Of a stretch of DNA of 47,106 nt, positions 16,785 to 25,492 are shown one piece after another. The position numbers and the translations under genes were made by a program. Within the stretch, counting starts at the first letter, position 1, and every line of letters starts with the position of its first letter. A model generated the notes under the pieces. The model saw nothing but the letters and a program-made list of their open reading frames with translations. It had not been told where the DNA came from and made no database searches. The stretch comes from JBKDZL01 sp047971145 (lineage in GTDB: Bacteria > Bacillota_I > Bacilli_A > Erysipelotrichales > Erysipelotrichaceae): assembly GCA_047971145.1 (NCBI GenBank), contig JBKDZL010000004.1:1-47106 (forward strand). Reading direction: 5' to 3'.

Positions 16785-18572
16785 ATGAGCGAGAAAGATT
16801 TTTTAATCAAATATACTAAAGGATATCGCTTGAAATTAGTAGGAGTGATATTTTCTGTTCTTATTTATGTCTTAGCTCGTTTAGCTAGACCTTTAGTAAT
16901 TGGATTTTTCTTGGATAATGTTATTCAGGGGTTGAGTGTTGTTAATCCATTTATTAATAATTTAATTGAATTGTTAGGTGGTGTTGATTTTATCAGGAGT
17001 AATCTTTGGATTGCCTTTTTAATATTACTGTTTTGTGAGTTAATTAATTTTGTTTTCACTTTTAATAGAGGAAAACTAGAAGGTAATGTTGCTGAGGGGA
17101 TGGTTGAAAATATCCGTAATGATTTATATCAACATATTCAATATTTACCATACTTCTTTCATCAAGATAATAAGGCTGGTGAGTTAGTGCAAAAATGTAC
17201 TAGTGATGTAGAGCTAGTAAGACGATTTTTCATTGGTCAATTTGGTGAGTTGACTAGTACAATTTTCACTACTATTATTGCGATGATCATTTTATTTAAT
17301 ATTAATGTTCAATTGGCACTAATAGGATTAATTGCAGCTCCAATTATTTTGATTAATGCCGTTAGATTCTTCAATAAGATGACTAAAGTATTTTTAGCAA
17401 GTGATGAGGCTGAGGGAGAGTTGACCAATATTATCCAAAATAATTTATCCAGCATTAGAGTGGTTAAAGCCTTTAATAAAGAGCGTTTTGAGACTGAGCG
17501 TTTTGATAAGATGAATCAAGAGTATGTCAATAAAACTGTTAAAGTAATTAGATTATTAGGTGGCTATTTTAGTTTTAGTGATTTTATTTGCTTACTTCAA
17601 GTAATGGCAGTAGTAATTTTTGGTGCCTTTTTATCGGTTGATGGTCATATTACAGTGGGTGATTTATTTGTTTTTGTTTCTTATGAAACTACAATTGTCT
17701 TTTCTATTAGGATGATGGGTAGAATTATTGCGGATATGGGAAAAATGTTTGTTTCTATTAAACGTTTAGTCGCAATATTAGATCAGAAAACTGAAGATGT
17801 GGTTAGTGGAAGTACTAGTGATTTAAGTGGTGATATTGTTTTTAAAGATGTTTGTTTTGCTTTTGCTGATGATCAAAATAAAAATGCCTTAAATAATGTT
17901 AACTTAACAATTGCAGCTAATGCGACTACTGCTATTATGGGGCCAGTTGGTAGTGGTAAGAGTACTCTGATGCATTTACTATCTAGGTTATATGACTATA
18001 GCGCAGGTAGTATTACTATTAATGATGTTGAATTGAATACAATTTCTAAAAATCATTTACGAAAAAATATTGGCATTGTTTTACAAGAGCCTTTCTTATT
18101 TTCTAAGTCTATTGGAGAAAATATCAAAATAGCAAATCCCTCTGCCAATATCAATAATATTAACAAAGCAGCTAAAATCGCTAGTGTTCATGATGTAATT
18201 AATGAATTTGATAAGGGCTATGAAACAATAGTAGGTGAGAAGGGTGTGACACTATCTGGTGGACAAAAACAGCGTATTTCTATTGCCAGAGTTATTATTA
18301 ATGAAGTTAAAATATTAATTTTTGATGATTCATTATCTGCTGTTGATAGTGAAACTGATAAACAAATAAGAACCGCTTTAAAAGAATTAGCACAAGGAAT
18401 AACAACTATTTTAATTACTCATAGATGTGATAGTGCTAGTAGTGCTGATAAAATTGTGGTTTTAGAGGATGGTAAAGTGTCCCAAGAGGGTACTCATGAT
18501 CAATTAGTAGATCAAGAGGGCTTTTATCAGAGGATTTATCAAATTCAAACAGCAGAAAAGGAGACACTATAA
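16785..18572 (+). CDS. Heterodimeric ABC exporter subunit A (degenerate catalytic site)
   Basis: A 595-residue half-transporter: six membrane helices (about 15-310), then a nucleotide-binding domain. Walker A GPVGSGKS (about residue 386), signature LSGGQKQR and H-loop TILITHR are intact. Walker B reads LIFDDSLSAVD (about 513): the catalytic glutamate is replaced by aspartate, as in the degenerate member of heterodimeric exporters such as TM287/288 or BmrCD. Its stop overlaps the start of subunit B. The substrate could be a drug, lipid or peptide; the sequence does not say. Confidence 0.9.
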   Translation: MSEKDFLIKYTKGYRLKLVGVIFSVLIYVLARLARPLVIGFFLDNVIQGLSVVNPFINNLIELLGGVDFIRSNLWIAFLILLFCELINFVFTFNRGKLEGNVAEGMVENIRNDLYQHIQYLPYFFHQDNKAGELVQKCTSDVELVRRFFIGQFGELTSTIFTTIIAMIILFNINVQLALIGLIAAPIILINAVRFFNKMTKVFLASDEAEGELTNIIQNNLSSIRVVKAFNKERFETERFDKMNQEYVNKTVKVIRLLGGYFSFSDFICLLQVMAVVIFGAFLSVDGHITVGDLFVFVSYETTIVFSIRMMGRIIADMGKMFVSIKRLVAILDQKTEDVVSGSTSDLSGDIVFKDVCFAFADDQNKNALNNVNLTIAANATTAIMGPVGSGKSTLMHLLSRLYDYSAGSITINDVELNTISKNHLRKNIGIVLQEPFLFSKSIGENIKIANPSANINNINKAAKIASVHDVINEFDKGYETIVGEKGVTLSGGQKQRISIARVIINEVKILIFDDSLSAVDSETDKQIRTALKELAQGITTILITHRCDSASSADKIVVLEDGKVSQEGTHDQLVDQEGFYQRIYQIQTAEKETL

Positions 18573-20401
18573 TGAGTTGGCAAGAAGAAGATTTTAGTCA
18601 AAGTAAAATAAGTTTAAAAATTTGGAAAAAAATCCTTTTATTATTGTCCGAACATAGACGGTTGTTCTTTTTGCTTATTGTGGTTATGATTTGTGTGGCG
18701 GCTACTGATGTGGCAATACCTTTTATTAATAAAATAATTATTGATAATTTTGTGGGTCAAAATTTTGATGTAAGTGATTTAGCTTTGGTAGCGGGTATTA
18801 ATTTAATAGTAATCATCGTTCAAACTATTTTAATTTATTGTTTTTTTCGTTTAGCTGGTGATTTGGAAATGGGCTTTAGCTATTCTTTAAGAAAACTAGC
18901 TTTTAAAAAGCTACAAGAATTATCATTTAGTTACTTTGATAAGACTGCCAATGGTTGGATTATTGCTAGAATTGGTAATGATGTTACTAGGTTATCTGAG
19001 GTTGTTGGTTGGAGTTTGGTAGATTTTGCTTGGGGTGGTTCTGTTATTTTATTTATTTGTTCAGTAATGTTTATGGTTAATTGGCAGTTGGCCTTAATTG
19101 TTGTATCGGTAGTGCCTGTAATTATTATTGTAAGTTTTAAATTTCAAAAATTAATCTATCGTAAAATGCAAGAAACAAGAAAACAAAATTCTTTGATAAC
19201 TGCTGCTTATGCTGAGGGTATTTATGGTGCTAAGACTTCTAAGTCTTTAGCTTTGGAAGAACAAAACAGTAAGGAGTTCTTTGCTTTAAGTGGAGTTATG
19301 AGAAAAAAGAGCATTAAGTCAAAGATTTATAATTCATTGTTTTATCCAATCATTGTGAGTTTATCAACCGTTTCGATGGGTTTATTGTTGTGGCAGGGTG
19401 GCAATCAAATGCTAGCTGGCTTTTTAACTGCTGGTACTTTAGTAATGTTTGTTCAATATTCTATGCAGTTTTTTGAACCTATTGGTCAAATTGCTAGAGT
19501 ATTATCAGACTTACAAATGGCACAAACTTCAGCTGAGCGAGTTATTAGTCTTTTAGAAACTGAAGTTGATGTTGTTGATAGTCCAGAAGTTATTGAAAAA
19601 TATGGAACAATTTGGCAACCTAAAGAAGAAAATTATCCAACTTTAGTGGGGGATATAGAATTTAAGAATATTGACTTTCATTATAATATAAAAGAGCCAA
19701 TCTTAAAAAACTTTAATTTAAAAGTTAAAGCAGGAGAAACTATTGCCTTAGTTGGTGAAACAGGTAGTGGTAAGAGTACGATTGTTAATATGTTATGTCG
19801 CTTTTATGAGCCAATTAGTGGAGAAATATTGATTGATGGGGTTGAGTATCGTCAGCGCTCTTTAGCTTGGCTACACAGCAATATTGGCTATGTTCTACAA
19901 GATCCCCATTTATTTGATGATACGATAAAAGAAAATATAAGATTTGGTAATAAGAGTATTAGTGATGAAAAGGTTCAAGAATATGCTACCTTAGTACATG
20001 CCCATGAGTTTATAAGTGAATTAGCTGAGGGTTATAATAGTAAAGTAGGAGAGGGTGGCTCTAAGCTATCTAGTGGACAAAAACAATTGATTAGTTTTGC
20101 CAGAGCCCTATGTGCTGATCCTAGTATTTTAATATTAGATGAGGCTACATCTTCTATTGATAGTGAAAATGAACATTTAATTCAAAAAGCAATTGATTTT
20201 ATATTAGAAGGGCGAACTTGTTTTATTGTTGCCCATAGACTATCTACTATTGTTAATGCTGATAAAATATTAGTTCTAAAAAAAGGGGTTATTCAGGAAG
20301 TTGGTAATTTTAATGAACTAATGGCTGCGAAAAAAGATTTCTATAAACTTTATACTAAACAAAAATATGAAAAACTTGAAGAAAAAATCTTAAAGGGCTA
20401 G
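18572..20401 (+). CDS. Heterodimeric ABC exporter subunit B (canonical catalytic Glu)
   Basis: A 609-residue partner half-transporter: an N-terminal membrane domain (about 30-325) and a nucleotide-binding domain with Walker A GETGSGKS (about residue 394), Walker B LILDEATSSID with the catalytic Glu, and FIVAHRLS. The signature is altered to LSSGQKQL. In a heterodimer this signature completes the ATP site built on the Walker A/B of subunit A, so one of the two sites is degenerate on both faces. This is the usual asymmetric design. The TAG stop lies inside the terminator stem. Confidence 0.9.
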   Translation: MSWQEEDFSQSKISLKIWKKILLLLSEHRRLFFLLIVVMICVAATDVAIPFINKIIIDNFVGQNFDVSDLALVAGINLIVIIVQTILIYCFFRLAGDLEMGFSYSLRKLAFKKLQELSFSYFDKTANGWIIARIGNDVTRLSEVVGWSLVDFAWGGSVILFICSVMFMVNWQLALIVVSVVPVIIIVSFKFQKLIYRKMQETRKQNSLITAAYAEGIYGAKTSKSLALEEQNSKEFFALSGVMRKKSIKSKIYNSLFYPIIVSLSTVSMGLLLWQGGNQMLAGFLTAGTLVMFVQYSMQFFEPIGQIARVLSDLQMAQTSAERVISLLETEVDVVDSPEVIEKYGTIWQPKEENYPTLVGDIEFKNIDFHYNIKEPILKNFNLKVKAGETIALVGETGSGKSTIVNMLCRFYEPISGEILIDGVEYRQRSLAWLHSNIGYVLQDPHLFDDTIKENIRFGNKSISDEKVQEYATLVHAHEFISELAEGYNSKVGEGGSKLSSGQKQLISFARALCADPSILILDEATSSIDSENEHLIQKAIDFILEGRTCFIVAHRLSTIVNADKILVLKKGVIQEVGNFNELMAAKKDFYKLYTKQKYEKLEEKILKG

Positions 20402-20417
20402 CAATAGCTCTTTTTTT
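20395..20417 (+). terminator. Terminator of the ABC exporter operon
   Basis: GGGCTA (20395-20400) pairs with TAGCTC (20405-20410), with one G-T pair, around a GCAA tetraloop, followed by seven T. The stem contains the stop codon of the upstream gene. Confidence 0.75.
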
Positions 20418-20421
20418 GTTA

Positions 20422-20427
20422 TATAAT
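20422..20427 (+). promoter_or_regulatory. -10 box of thiT
   Basis: TATAAT immediately after the terminator and about 10 nt before the TPP aptamer. The matching -35 would fall in the terminator loop and is weak. Confidence 0.4.
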
Positions 20428-20436
20428 TCTTTTGGT

Positions 20437-20518
20437 GAACAGGGGTGTCCAATATGGACTGAGAAATACCCTCATGGACCTGATCTAGTTTATACTAGCG
20501 TAGGGAGATTCATTTCTT
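20437..20518 (+). promoter_or_regulatory. TPP riboswitch (THI element)
   Basis: The aptamer shows the conserved blocks AGGGGTG, ACTGAGAAATACCCT and GACCTGATCTAG...CTAGCGTAGGGA, in the right order and spacing for a thiamine pyrophosphate aptamer. It controls thiT just downstream. Confidence 0.95.
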
Positions 20519-20522
20519 CTTG

Positions 20523-20544
20523 CGCCTTCATTTGACAGGAGGTG
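20523..20544 (+). promoter_or_regulatory. Shine-Dalgarno-sequestering hairpin of the TPP riboswitch
   Basis: CGCCTTC (20523-20529) can pair with GGAGGTG (20538-20544), two of the seven pairs being G-T, hiding the ribosome site of thiT in the stem. No poly-T run follows a strong stem as in a terminator, so control is probably at translation initiation. Confidence 0.55.
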
Positions 20545-20551
20545 TTTTTTT

Positions 20552-21055
20552 ATGAAGATTAGAGTAAAAGATCTTAGTTTTATGGCATTGTATTTGGCAT
20601 TGTTTGTGGTGTTAGATTATGTAGCGCATATTTTGCCAAAAATGCCTCAGGGAGGTAGTTTAGGTTTAGGTGTTTTAGCTCTGCTTTTGGCAAGCTATCA
20701 TTTAGGTTGGAAGAAAGGAGCAATAGTTGCCTTAGGATCAGTTGTTTTGCAATTCATCATGGGGCAAATGTATGTTGTTCATCCAATTCAGTTTTTATTA
20801 GATTATGGAATTGCCTTTGGTGTTTATGGTATTGCATCATTAATGCCAATATGGGTGGGAATTACTCTTACTAATGTTGTTAGGTATTTATGCTCAGTTA
20901 TTTCAGGAATTGTTTTCTTTGGTGAGTATGCTGATGGCAATGTTGTAGTATATTCTCTTAGCTATAATGCTTGGTATATGGTTCCAACTCTAATTATTTG
21001 TTTAGTCTTTGTGCCAATACTATGCAAAGCTCTTTTGCCTAAGTTACAAGACTAA
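20552..21055 (+). CDS. thiT: Thiamine ECF transporter substrate-binding component ThiT
   Basis: The S component that binds thiamine and docks with the shared ECF energising module. The 167-residue protein has about six hydrophobic segments; GWKKGAIVALGSVVLQF and the aromatic SYNAWYMVP near the C-terminus fit the ThiT family, where aromatic residues bind the thiazole and pyrimidine. The TPP riboswitch directly upstream supports the assignment. The ECF ATPases and EcfT are not in this window and must be encoded elsewhere. Confidence 0.93.
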   Translation: MKIRVKDLSFMALYLALFVVLDYVAHILPKMPQGGSLGLGVLALLLASYHLGWKKGAIVALGSVVLQFIMGQMYVVHPIQFLLDYGIAFGVYGIASLMPIWVGITLTNVVRYLCSVISGIVFFGEYADGNVVVYSLSYNAWYMVPTLIICLVFVPILCKALLPKLQD

Positions 21056-21079
21056 TTTAGCTTAAGTAGTAATTATCTT

Positions 21080-21119
21080 AATAAGACTGAGTGTTGCATT
21101 AGCGATATTCAGTCTTATT
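21080..21119 (+). terminator. Terminator of thiT
   Basis: AATAAGACTGA (21080-21090) pairs with TCAGTCTTATT (21109-21119), followed by a short T-rich run. Confidence 0.7.
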
Positions 21120-21141
21120 TTACTTTAGATATTAATGAAAT

Positions 21142-21177
21142 AAAAAAAGGACTAATCTTTCTAGTGAAATTAGTCCT
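21142..21177 (-). terminator. Terminator of the class A PBP gene
   Basis: AGGACTAAT (21148-21156) pairs with ATTAGTCCT (21169-21177). On the minus strand the stem is followed by seven T (the A-run at 21142-21148), right for the gene ending at 21192. Confidence 0.75.
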
Positions 21178-21191
21178 GGTGTATTTAAAGT

Positions 21192-23687
21192 TTAAGGGTT
21201 TTCGCTATCATCTGTGCCTAAAGCGGTGATAGTATCACAAACAGTGCTTTTAGAAACAATTGATGTAGCTCTAGAGTATGAATAATTAGCACAGACTTTA
21301 ACTTCTCCAGTTGTGCCCTTTGGCAGTGTGAAGGTGTAATTTGGTATTGCCGTGCCAAAGCTCATGCTGTCTTTACCATCATTATAAGTAATAGTACCAT
21401 GATAAATAATACTACCCCATAAATCAAAAGGATTTAAAGGTTTAGCTTTTCGATAATTTACACCAAAGAAATCATCACTTGGTCCAATCTCTCTTAATTG
21501 GTTAGGATCTAGTTTAGGATCAAGGCTAATTACATAACTTTTTTTATTAGGGCCATAAGATAAATTGACACTACTCATATCTGGCACCTCAGGTGTATAT
21601 CTTTCACCAGCATAGATTGCTGCACCATCTTTTACTAAGCCACTGGTAACTCGATCATTTGGGCCAGGTGCTACATAAGGGAAGTAACCCCAAGCTGTAC
21701 TAATGGATGAGATACCACTTGGTCTGTGATATGGCTCAGGATTAGCACCATAAGTTAAATTCAATGTATATAGAAGTTCCTTATTTATCTTGCCAGGATG
21801 ACTATAATTATAAGTTGATGACCACATTTGATTGCCTGGTTTACCAACATCAAAACCTGTCCAAGTAACAATAGCATTACGAGTTGTAGCACCAGCTAAC
21901 CAACTATCTTTAGTACCATATAAGCCCCACTTAGCACCATCATCACCCCAATCAGAAGTTCCAGTTTTACCATAGACTGTATACCCACTCTGATTTTGTC
22001 GCCATGAATAATTAGTTAATAGTGAAGCTGATAACCACGCTGCTGCAGGGGATACCACTTGATTAGTTTTAGGGTTTGCTTTATAGTCTTCCATACTACT
22101 TTTTACATAGTCAATACTGCGAACTGTATGGGGTTCTATCCACAGACCATAATTTAATAACATTTGATAGGCACTAGCCATACTTAATGGACTACCTTGG
22201 AAGCTTGCAGCTCCTACTGCCCATTGCACTGAATAATTATCTGAGTTAGCCCAATCCCAGCCAATATTATGCATAAAATCTAAAATAGTATCTTCGCCCA
22301 TATGATTATATACTTGCTCGAGGGCTGCTACTGCATTAACATTAGTTGACCATGTTAGAGCAGATTGAATGGTCATTGGTCCTTTAAAACCAGCATACCA
22401 GTCATTAACTTGAGTACTAGAGTCTTGATAATTGATAGGATAGTCCCATAAAATCATCCCTGTATGATAACCTAAATATTCAAAAGCCAATAAATAAGGT
22501 AAGACCGGTTTAATAATTGATCCTGAGTGTTTTGTCATATCAGTCGCAAAGTTAAAAACTCGCTCTCCAATATAATCGCGCCCACCACCTAATACTGAAA
22601 TTTCACCAGTTTTAGTGTCAACAACTGCAGTTGCAGAATTTAACTCAGCTTGCATTGCGACATTTATCCAAGTTTTATTATTTAAAATATTCTCAGTCAA
22701 TTGTTGAACTGGAGTATTCATTGCAGTATAAATGTGCATTGGAACTTCATAAGGGTCATTACCAGTTTTTTTCATAACCTCATCAATAACAGTGTCAATA
22801 TAAGCTTGATAAGGGTTGATTTTACTCTCAACTACCTCTTTAACTAACATAAATTCTAATTTGGTTGATTTTGCTATTTGGCATTCTAGCTCACTGATAT
22901 AGCCATGATAAAACATTAAATCTAATACTTCATCACGCCTTGCAGTAGCATCACTTAAATCATGGTGGACATTATAAGCATTAGGTCTATTAATTACTCC
23001 AGCCAAATAAGCAGCCTCTGATAAAGAAATTTGGGTTATAGATTTACCAAAATAAAAGTGTGCTGCCTTTTCAATACCACGATAAGGACCACCATAGTTA
23101 TTAGCATTTACATAATTTGTAAAAATATCTTCTTTATTTAAAATATTTTCTACTTTGTAAGAAAGATATATTTCTTGTAGTTTACGCTCAATAGATTTAC
23201 TGGCACCACCAGATTCTTCTTCAACATAATAAGCATTTTTTATTAATTGCATCGTCAAAGTAGATCCACCTTGAGAAAAATCACCATTTTTAAGATTAAC
23301 TAAGGCAGATTTCATAAATCGAGGAATATCAAATCCTTCATGAGTAAAAAATCTTGAATCTTCAACGGAAATAAAAGCATCAATAACTGATTGTGGTATT
23401 TGCTCATAAGTAATGTTTTCTCTTAGCTCTAAACCTAATTCGGCAATTACTTGACCATTTCTATCGTAAACATAACTTGATTGTATCGGTTCAAAATCTT
23501 CTGCATAAATCATTGGCGATTCTGAAATTTTTTCATTGGCCCAGGCTAACACTACTGTGCCTGTAATCATTGTTAGAACTAATATTCCACTCATTATAAT
23601 TAAAAAAAGGCGTTTAAATTTGCCAGAAACACGTTTTTTTGGTCTTAGGTATTTACCATCTACTATTTTTATCTTATCTTTACTCAT
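21192..23687 (-). CDS. Class A penicillin-binding protein (bifunctional glycosyltransferase/transpeptidase)
   Basis: This enzyme polymerises and cross-links peptidoglycan at the outer face of the membrane. It has 831 residues: a basic cytoplasmic tail, one membrane helix (about 27-50), then the GT51 domain with catalytic ED at 109-110 in VEDSRFF, GGSTLTMQL, RKLQEIYLS and LSEAAYLAG. The transpeptidase domain has SIIK (active serine near residue 390), STN (about 447) and KTGTS (about 573). A C-terminal extension of about 150 residues follows. It begins with AGGAAGG ahead of ATG and is divergent from rpiB. PBP1a-type by architecture. Confidence 0.94.
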   Translation of the reverse strand: MSKDKIKIVDGKYLRPKKRVSGKFKRLFLIIMSGILVLTMITGTVVLAWANEKISESPMIYAEDFEPIQSSYVYDRNGQVIAELGLELRENITYEQIPQSVIDAFISVEDSRFFTHEGFDIPRFMKSALVNLKNGDFSQGGSTLTMQLIKNAYYVEEESGGASKSIERKLQEIYLSYKVENILNKEDIFTNYVNANNYGGPYRGIEKAAHFYFGKSITQISLSEAAYLAGVINRPNAYNVHHDLSDATARRDEVLDLMFYHGYISELECQIAKSTKLEFMLVKEVVESKINPYQAYIDTVIDEVMKKTGNDPYEVPMHIYTAMNTPVQQLTENILNNKTWINVAMQAELNSATAVVDTKTGEISVLGGGRDYIGERVFNFATDMTKHSGSIIKPVLPYLLAFEYLGYHTGMILWDYPINYQDSSTQVNDWYAGFKGPMTIQSALTWSTNVNAVAALEQVYNHMGEDTILDFMHNIGWDWANSDNYSVQWAVGAASFQGSPLSMASAYQMLLNYGLWIEPHTVRSIDYVKSSMEDYKANPKTNQVVSPAAAWLSASLLTNYSWRQNQSGYTVYGKTGTSDWGDDGAKWGLYGTKDSWLAGATTRNAIVTWTGFDVGKPGNQMWSSTYNYSHPGKINKELLYTLNLTYGANPEPYHRPSGISSISTAWGYFPYVAPGPNDRVTSGLVKDGAAIYAGERYTPEVPDMSSVNLSYGPNKKSYVISLDPKLDPNQLREIGPSDDFFGVNYRKAKPLNPFDLWGSIIYHGTITYNDGKDSMSFGTAIPNYTFTLPKGTTGEVKVCANYSYSRATSIVSKSTVCDTITALGTDDSENP

Positions 23688-23755
23688 ATTATTACCTTCC
23701 TACAAAACATACATTTTTATTATAACATTATTCAACTAAAATAGTTTATTTATTA

Positions 23756-23761
23756 TATAAT
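23756..23761 (+). promoter_or_regulatory. -10 box for rpiB
   Basis: TATAAT with a weak -35; followed by TTTAGGAGG and the ATG at 23779. The shared 91-nt gap also serves the divergent PBP gene. Confidence 0.4.
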
Positions 23762-23778
23762 AAGTTTAGGAGGAAATT

Positions 23779-24213
23779 ATGAGAATAGCAATCGCCAACG
23801 ATCATAGTTCTATTGAACTAAAAAATGACATTAAACTCTACTTAGAATCATTAGGTCATGGGGTAGTTAATTTTGGCACTAACACTAAGGAATCAGTTGA
23901 TTATCCGGATTATGCTGCTTTAGTAGCTAAAGCTGTTTTAGCTGATGAGGTTGATAGAGGAATCTTAATTTGCGGTACTGGCTTAGGTATGGCCATAGCT
24001 GCCAATAAGATAAAAAATATTAGAGCAGGTGTTTGTTCTGATACTTTTACTGCAAAAATGGCTAAGGCCCACAATGATTGTCATATTATTTGTTTTGGCT
24101 CAAGAGTGGTGGGAATTGAACTAGCAAAAGAAATAGTTGATAGTTTTATTAACGCTAAATTTGAAGGAGGAAGACATTGTACTAGAGTAGATAAAATTAT
24201 GGCTCTAGAATAA
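23779..24213 (+). CDS. rpiB: Ribose-5-phosphate isomerase B (RpiB/LacAB family)
   Basis: Converts ribose-5-phosphate to ribulose-5-phosphate, or acts on a related sugar phosphate. The 144 residues contain IANDHSS at the N-terminus, DYPDYA, the family signature GILICGTGLGMAIAANK and the AKAHNDCHIICFG segment. The cysteine in ICGTG is the catalytic base in this family. RpiB and LacA/LacB are close; absence of a lac/tag gene neighbourhood favours RpiB. It lies just upstream of a tRNA gene. Confidence 0.9.
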   Translation: MRIAIANDHSSIELKNDIKLYLESLGHGVVNFGTNTKESVDYPDYAALVAKAVLADEVDRGILICGTGLGMAIAANKIKNIRAGVCSDTFTAKMAKAHNDCHIICFGSRVVGIELAKEIVDSFINAKFEGGRHCTRVDKIMALE

Positions 24214-24224
24214 TTATCTATCAG

Positions 24225-24301
24225 GTGCTTGTGGCGCAATTGGATAGCGCATTTGGTTCCGATCCAAACGGTTGCAGGTTCAAGTCCTGTCAAGCACGCC
24301 A
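24225..24301 (+). tRNA. tRNA-Arg (anticodon CCG)
   Basis: Acceptor GTGCTTG pairs with CAAGCAC at 24291-24297; the D stem is GCGC/GCGC; the anticodon stem TTTGG/CCAAA encloses loop TTCCGAT with anticodon CCG; the T arm has TTCAAGT between GCAGG and CCTGT (one G-T pair). The CCA end is encoded (24299-24301). It reads the rare CGG codon. Confidence 0.95.
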
Positions 24302-24317
24302 AAAAATCATAAAAAGC

Positions 24318-24346
24318 TTGCTTTTAATATTGTTTTGTAGTATTAT
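24318..24346 (+). promoter_or_regulatory. Promoter of rplM-rpsI
   Basis: TTGCTT (24318-24323), a 17-nt spacer and TATTAT (24341-24346), placing the transcript start near 24353, at the beginning of the structured leader. Confidence 0.6.
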
Positions 24347-24352
24347 TGTAAT

Positions 24353-24400
24353 CGGCACTTTATGCCATTTGTAGCCCCGGAAACTACAAATTGGAGGAAT
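24353..24400 (+). ncRNA. L13-type ribosomal protein leader
   Basis: Two stacked hairpins precede the rplM ribosome site: GGCA/TGCC with a 5-nt loop and TTTGTAG/CTACAAA around CCCCGGAAA. Position and layout fit the autoregulatory L13 leader of Firmicutes, where the ribosomal protein represses its own operon. I have not checked against a covariance model. Confidence 0.6.
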
Positions 24401-24405
24401 AAATT

Positions 24406-24837
24406 ATGCGCCAAACAACAATGGCAAAACCAAATGAAATTGTACGTCAATGGTATGTGGTTGACGGTACAGGTTTAACGCTAGGAAGACTAGCAACAGA
24501 AGTGGCAGTATTATTAAGAGGAAAACAAAAACCAACATTTACACCACATGTAGATTGTGGTGATTATGTTATTATTACTAATGCTGATAAAATCGTTGTA
24601 ACTAACAATGATAAGAAAAATTACTACTCACACTCACACTATCCTGGTGGCTTAAGAGTGAGAAGTACAAAAACAATGATGGATAAGTATACAATTGAAT
24701 GGGTAGAAAAAGCTGTTCATGGTATGATTCCACATACTCGTCTTGGGGATAAACAAAGACTACATTTATTTGTTTATAAAGGTTCAAATCATCCTCATGC
24801 AGCTCAACAACCTGTTGAGTACAAGGTGAAAGGGTAA
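24406..24837 (+). CDS. rplM: 50S ribosomal protein uL13
   Basis: A large-subunit ribosomal protein of 143 residues. The N-terminus MRQTTMAKPNEIVRQW and the segments LGRLATEVAVLLRGK, PTFTPHVDCGDYV and GMIPHTRLG match uL13 closely, which also supports this upstream ATG over the internal one. TTGGAGG precedes it. rpsI follows 10 nt later, the universal rplM-rpsI operon. Confidence 0.98.
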   Translation: MRQTTMAKPNEIVRQWYVVDGTGLTLGRLATEVAVLLRGKQKPTFTPHVDCGDYVIITNADKIVVTNNDKKNYYSHSHYPGGLRVRSTKTMMDKYTIEWVEKAVHGMIPHTRLGDKQRLHLFVYKGSNHPHAAQQPVEYKVKG

Positions 24838-24847
24838 GGAGTAAAAT

Positions 24848-25249
24848 ATGGCTAAAAAAGAAACTTTAAGATATTTAGGAACAGGTCGTCGTAAGTCATC
24901 TGTTGCTAGAGTATATTTAACTCCAGGTAAGGGCAATTTCAATGTTAATGGTAAAACTTTGGAAGAGTATCTACCATTAGAAACTTTAAGAATGGTAGTT
25001 AAATCACCATTTGAAGTTACAGAAACCCTAGAACAATTTGATGTTAAAATCAATGTTTATGGTGGTGGTTATACAGGTCAAGCTGGGGCAATCCGTCATG
25101 GTATTTCAAGAGCATTATTAGATGTTAGTCCTGATTATCGTGCAAAACTAAAGGCAGCTGGATTCTTAACTAGAGATCCACGTGCTAAAGAGCGTAAGAA
25201 ATATGGACTTAAAGGTGCAAGAAGAGCGCCACAATTCTCTAAGAGATAG
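24848..25249 (+). CDS. rpsI: 30S ribosomal protein uS9
   Basis: A small-subunit protein whose C-terminal tail reaches the P-site tRNA. The 133 residues contain GTGRRKSSVARVYL, GGGYTGQAGAIRHGISRAL and the ending RRAPQFSKR with the conserved terminal Lys-Arg. AAGGAG precedes the ATG. The operon ends in a strong terminator at 25273. Confidence 0.98.
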   Translation: MAKKETLRYLGTGRRKSSVARVYLTPGKGNFNVNGKTLEEYLPLETLRMVVKSPFEVTETLEQFDVKINVYGGGYTGQAGAIRHGISRALLDVSPDYRAKLKAAGFLTRDPRAKERKKYGLKGARRAPQFSKR

Positions 25250-25272
25250 TTCGATTTACAATAAAATGAAAG

Positions 25273-25299
25273 AAAAGCCTTTATTTAAAGGCTTTTTTT
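25273..25299 (+). terminator. Terminator of rplM-rpsI
   Basis: AAAAGCCTT (25273-25281) pairs with AAGGCTTTT (25288-25296) around a short loop, followed by further T residues. It marks the boundary between core genes and the accessory island. Confidence 0.9.
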
Positions 25300-25431
25300 G
25301 TGCAACAAAAGTAGATAGAAGTGATTATACTTGATAGGTCGCTCCATTTAGGCATTGTTTTAGGTATCAAACCTGCGTAAAAATATAGCGAATTCTGTGT
25401 AAAAGTTGAATAAATAAATTAGATTAAAGCA

Positions 25432-25460
25432 CTGACTTTTTATTAAATATACGACATAAT
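25432..25460 (+). promoter_or_regulatory. Promoter-like sequence ahead of a broken reading frame
   Basis: CTGACT (25432-25437), a 17-nt spacer and CATAAT (25455-25460), 32 nt before the ATG at 25493. The rest of 25300-25431 contains no gene that I can support. Confidence 0.35.
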
Positions 25461-25492
25461 GTAATAAAGTTATTATCAAATAAAGAAAAATT

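Noticed and set aside
24081..24302. Minus-strand frame across the tRNA gene (TGLEPATVWIG)
   Set aside because: A well-known false protein produced by reading antisense through tRNA genes.
25330..25372. TTGATA...TATCAA inverted repeat in the gap after rpsI
   Set aside because: Six-base arms 28 nt apart without further pairing or a conserved motif; chance level in AT-rich DNA.
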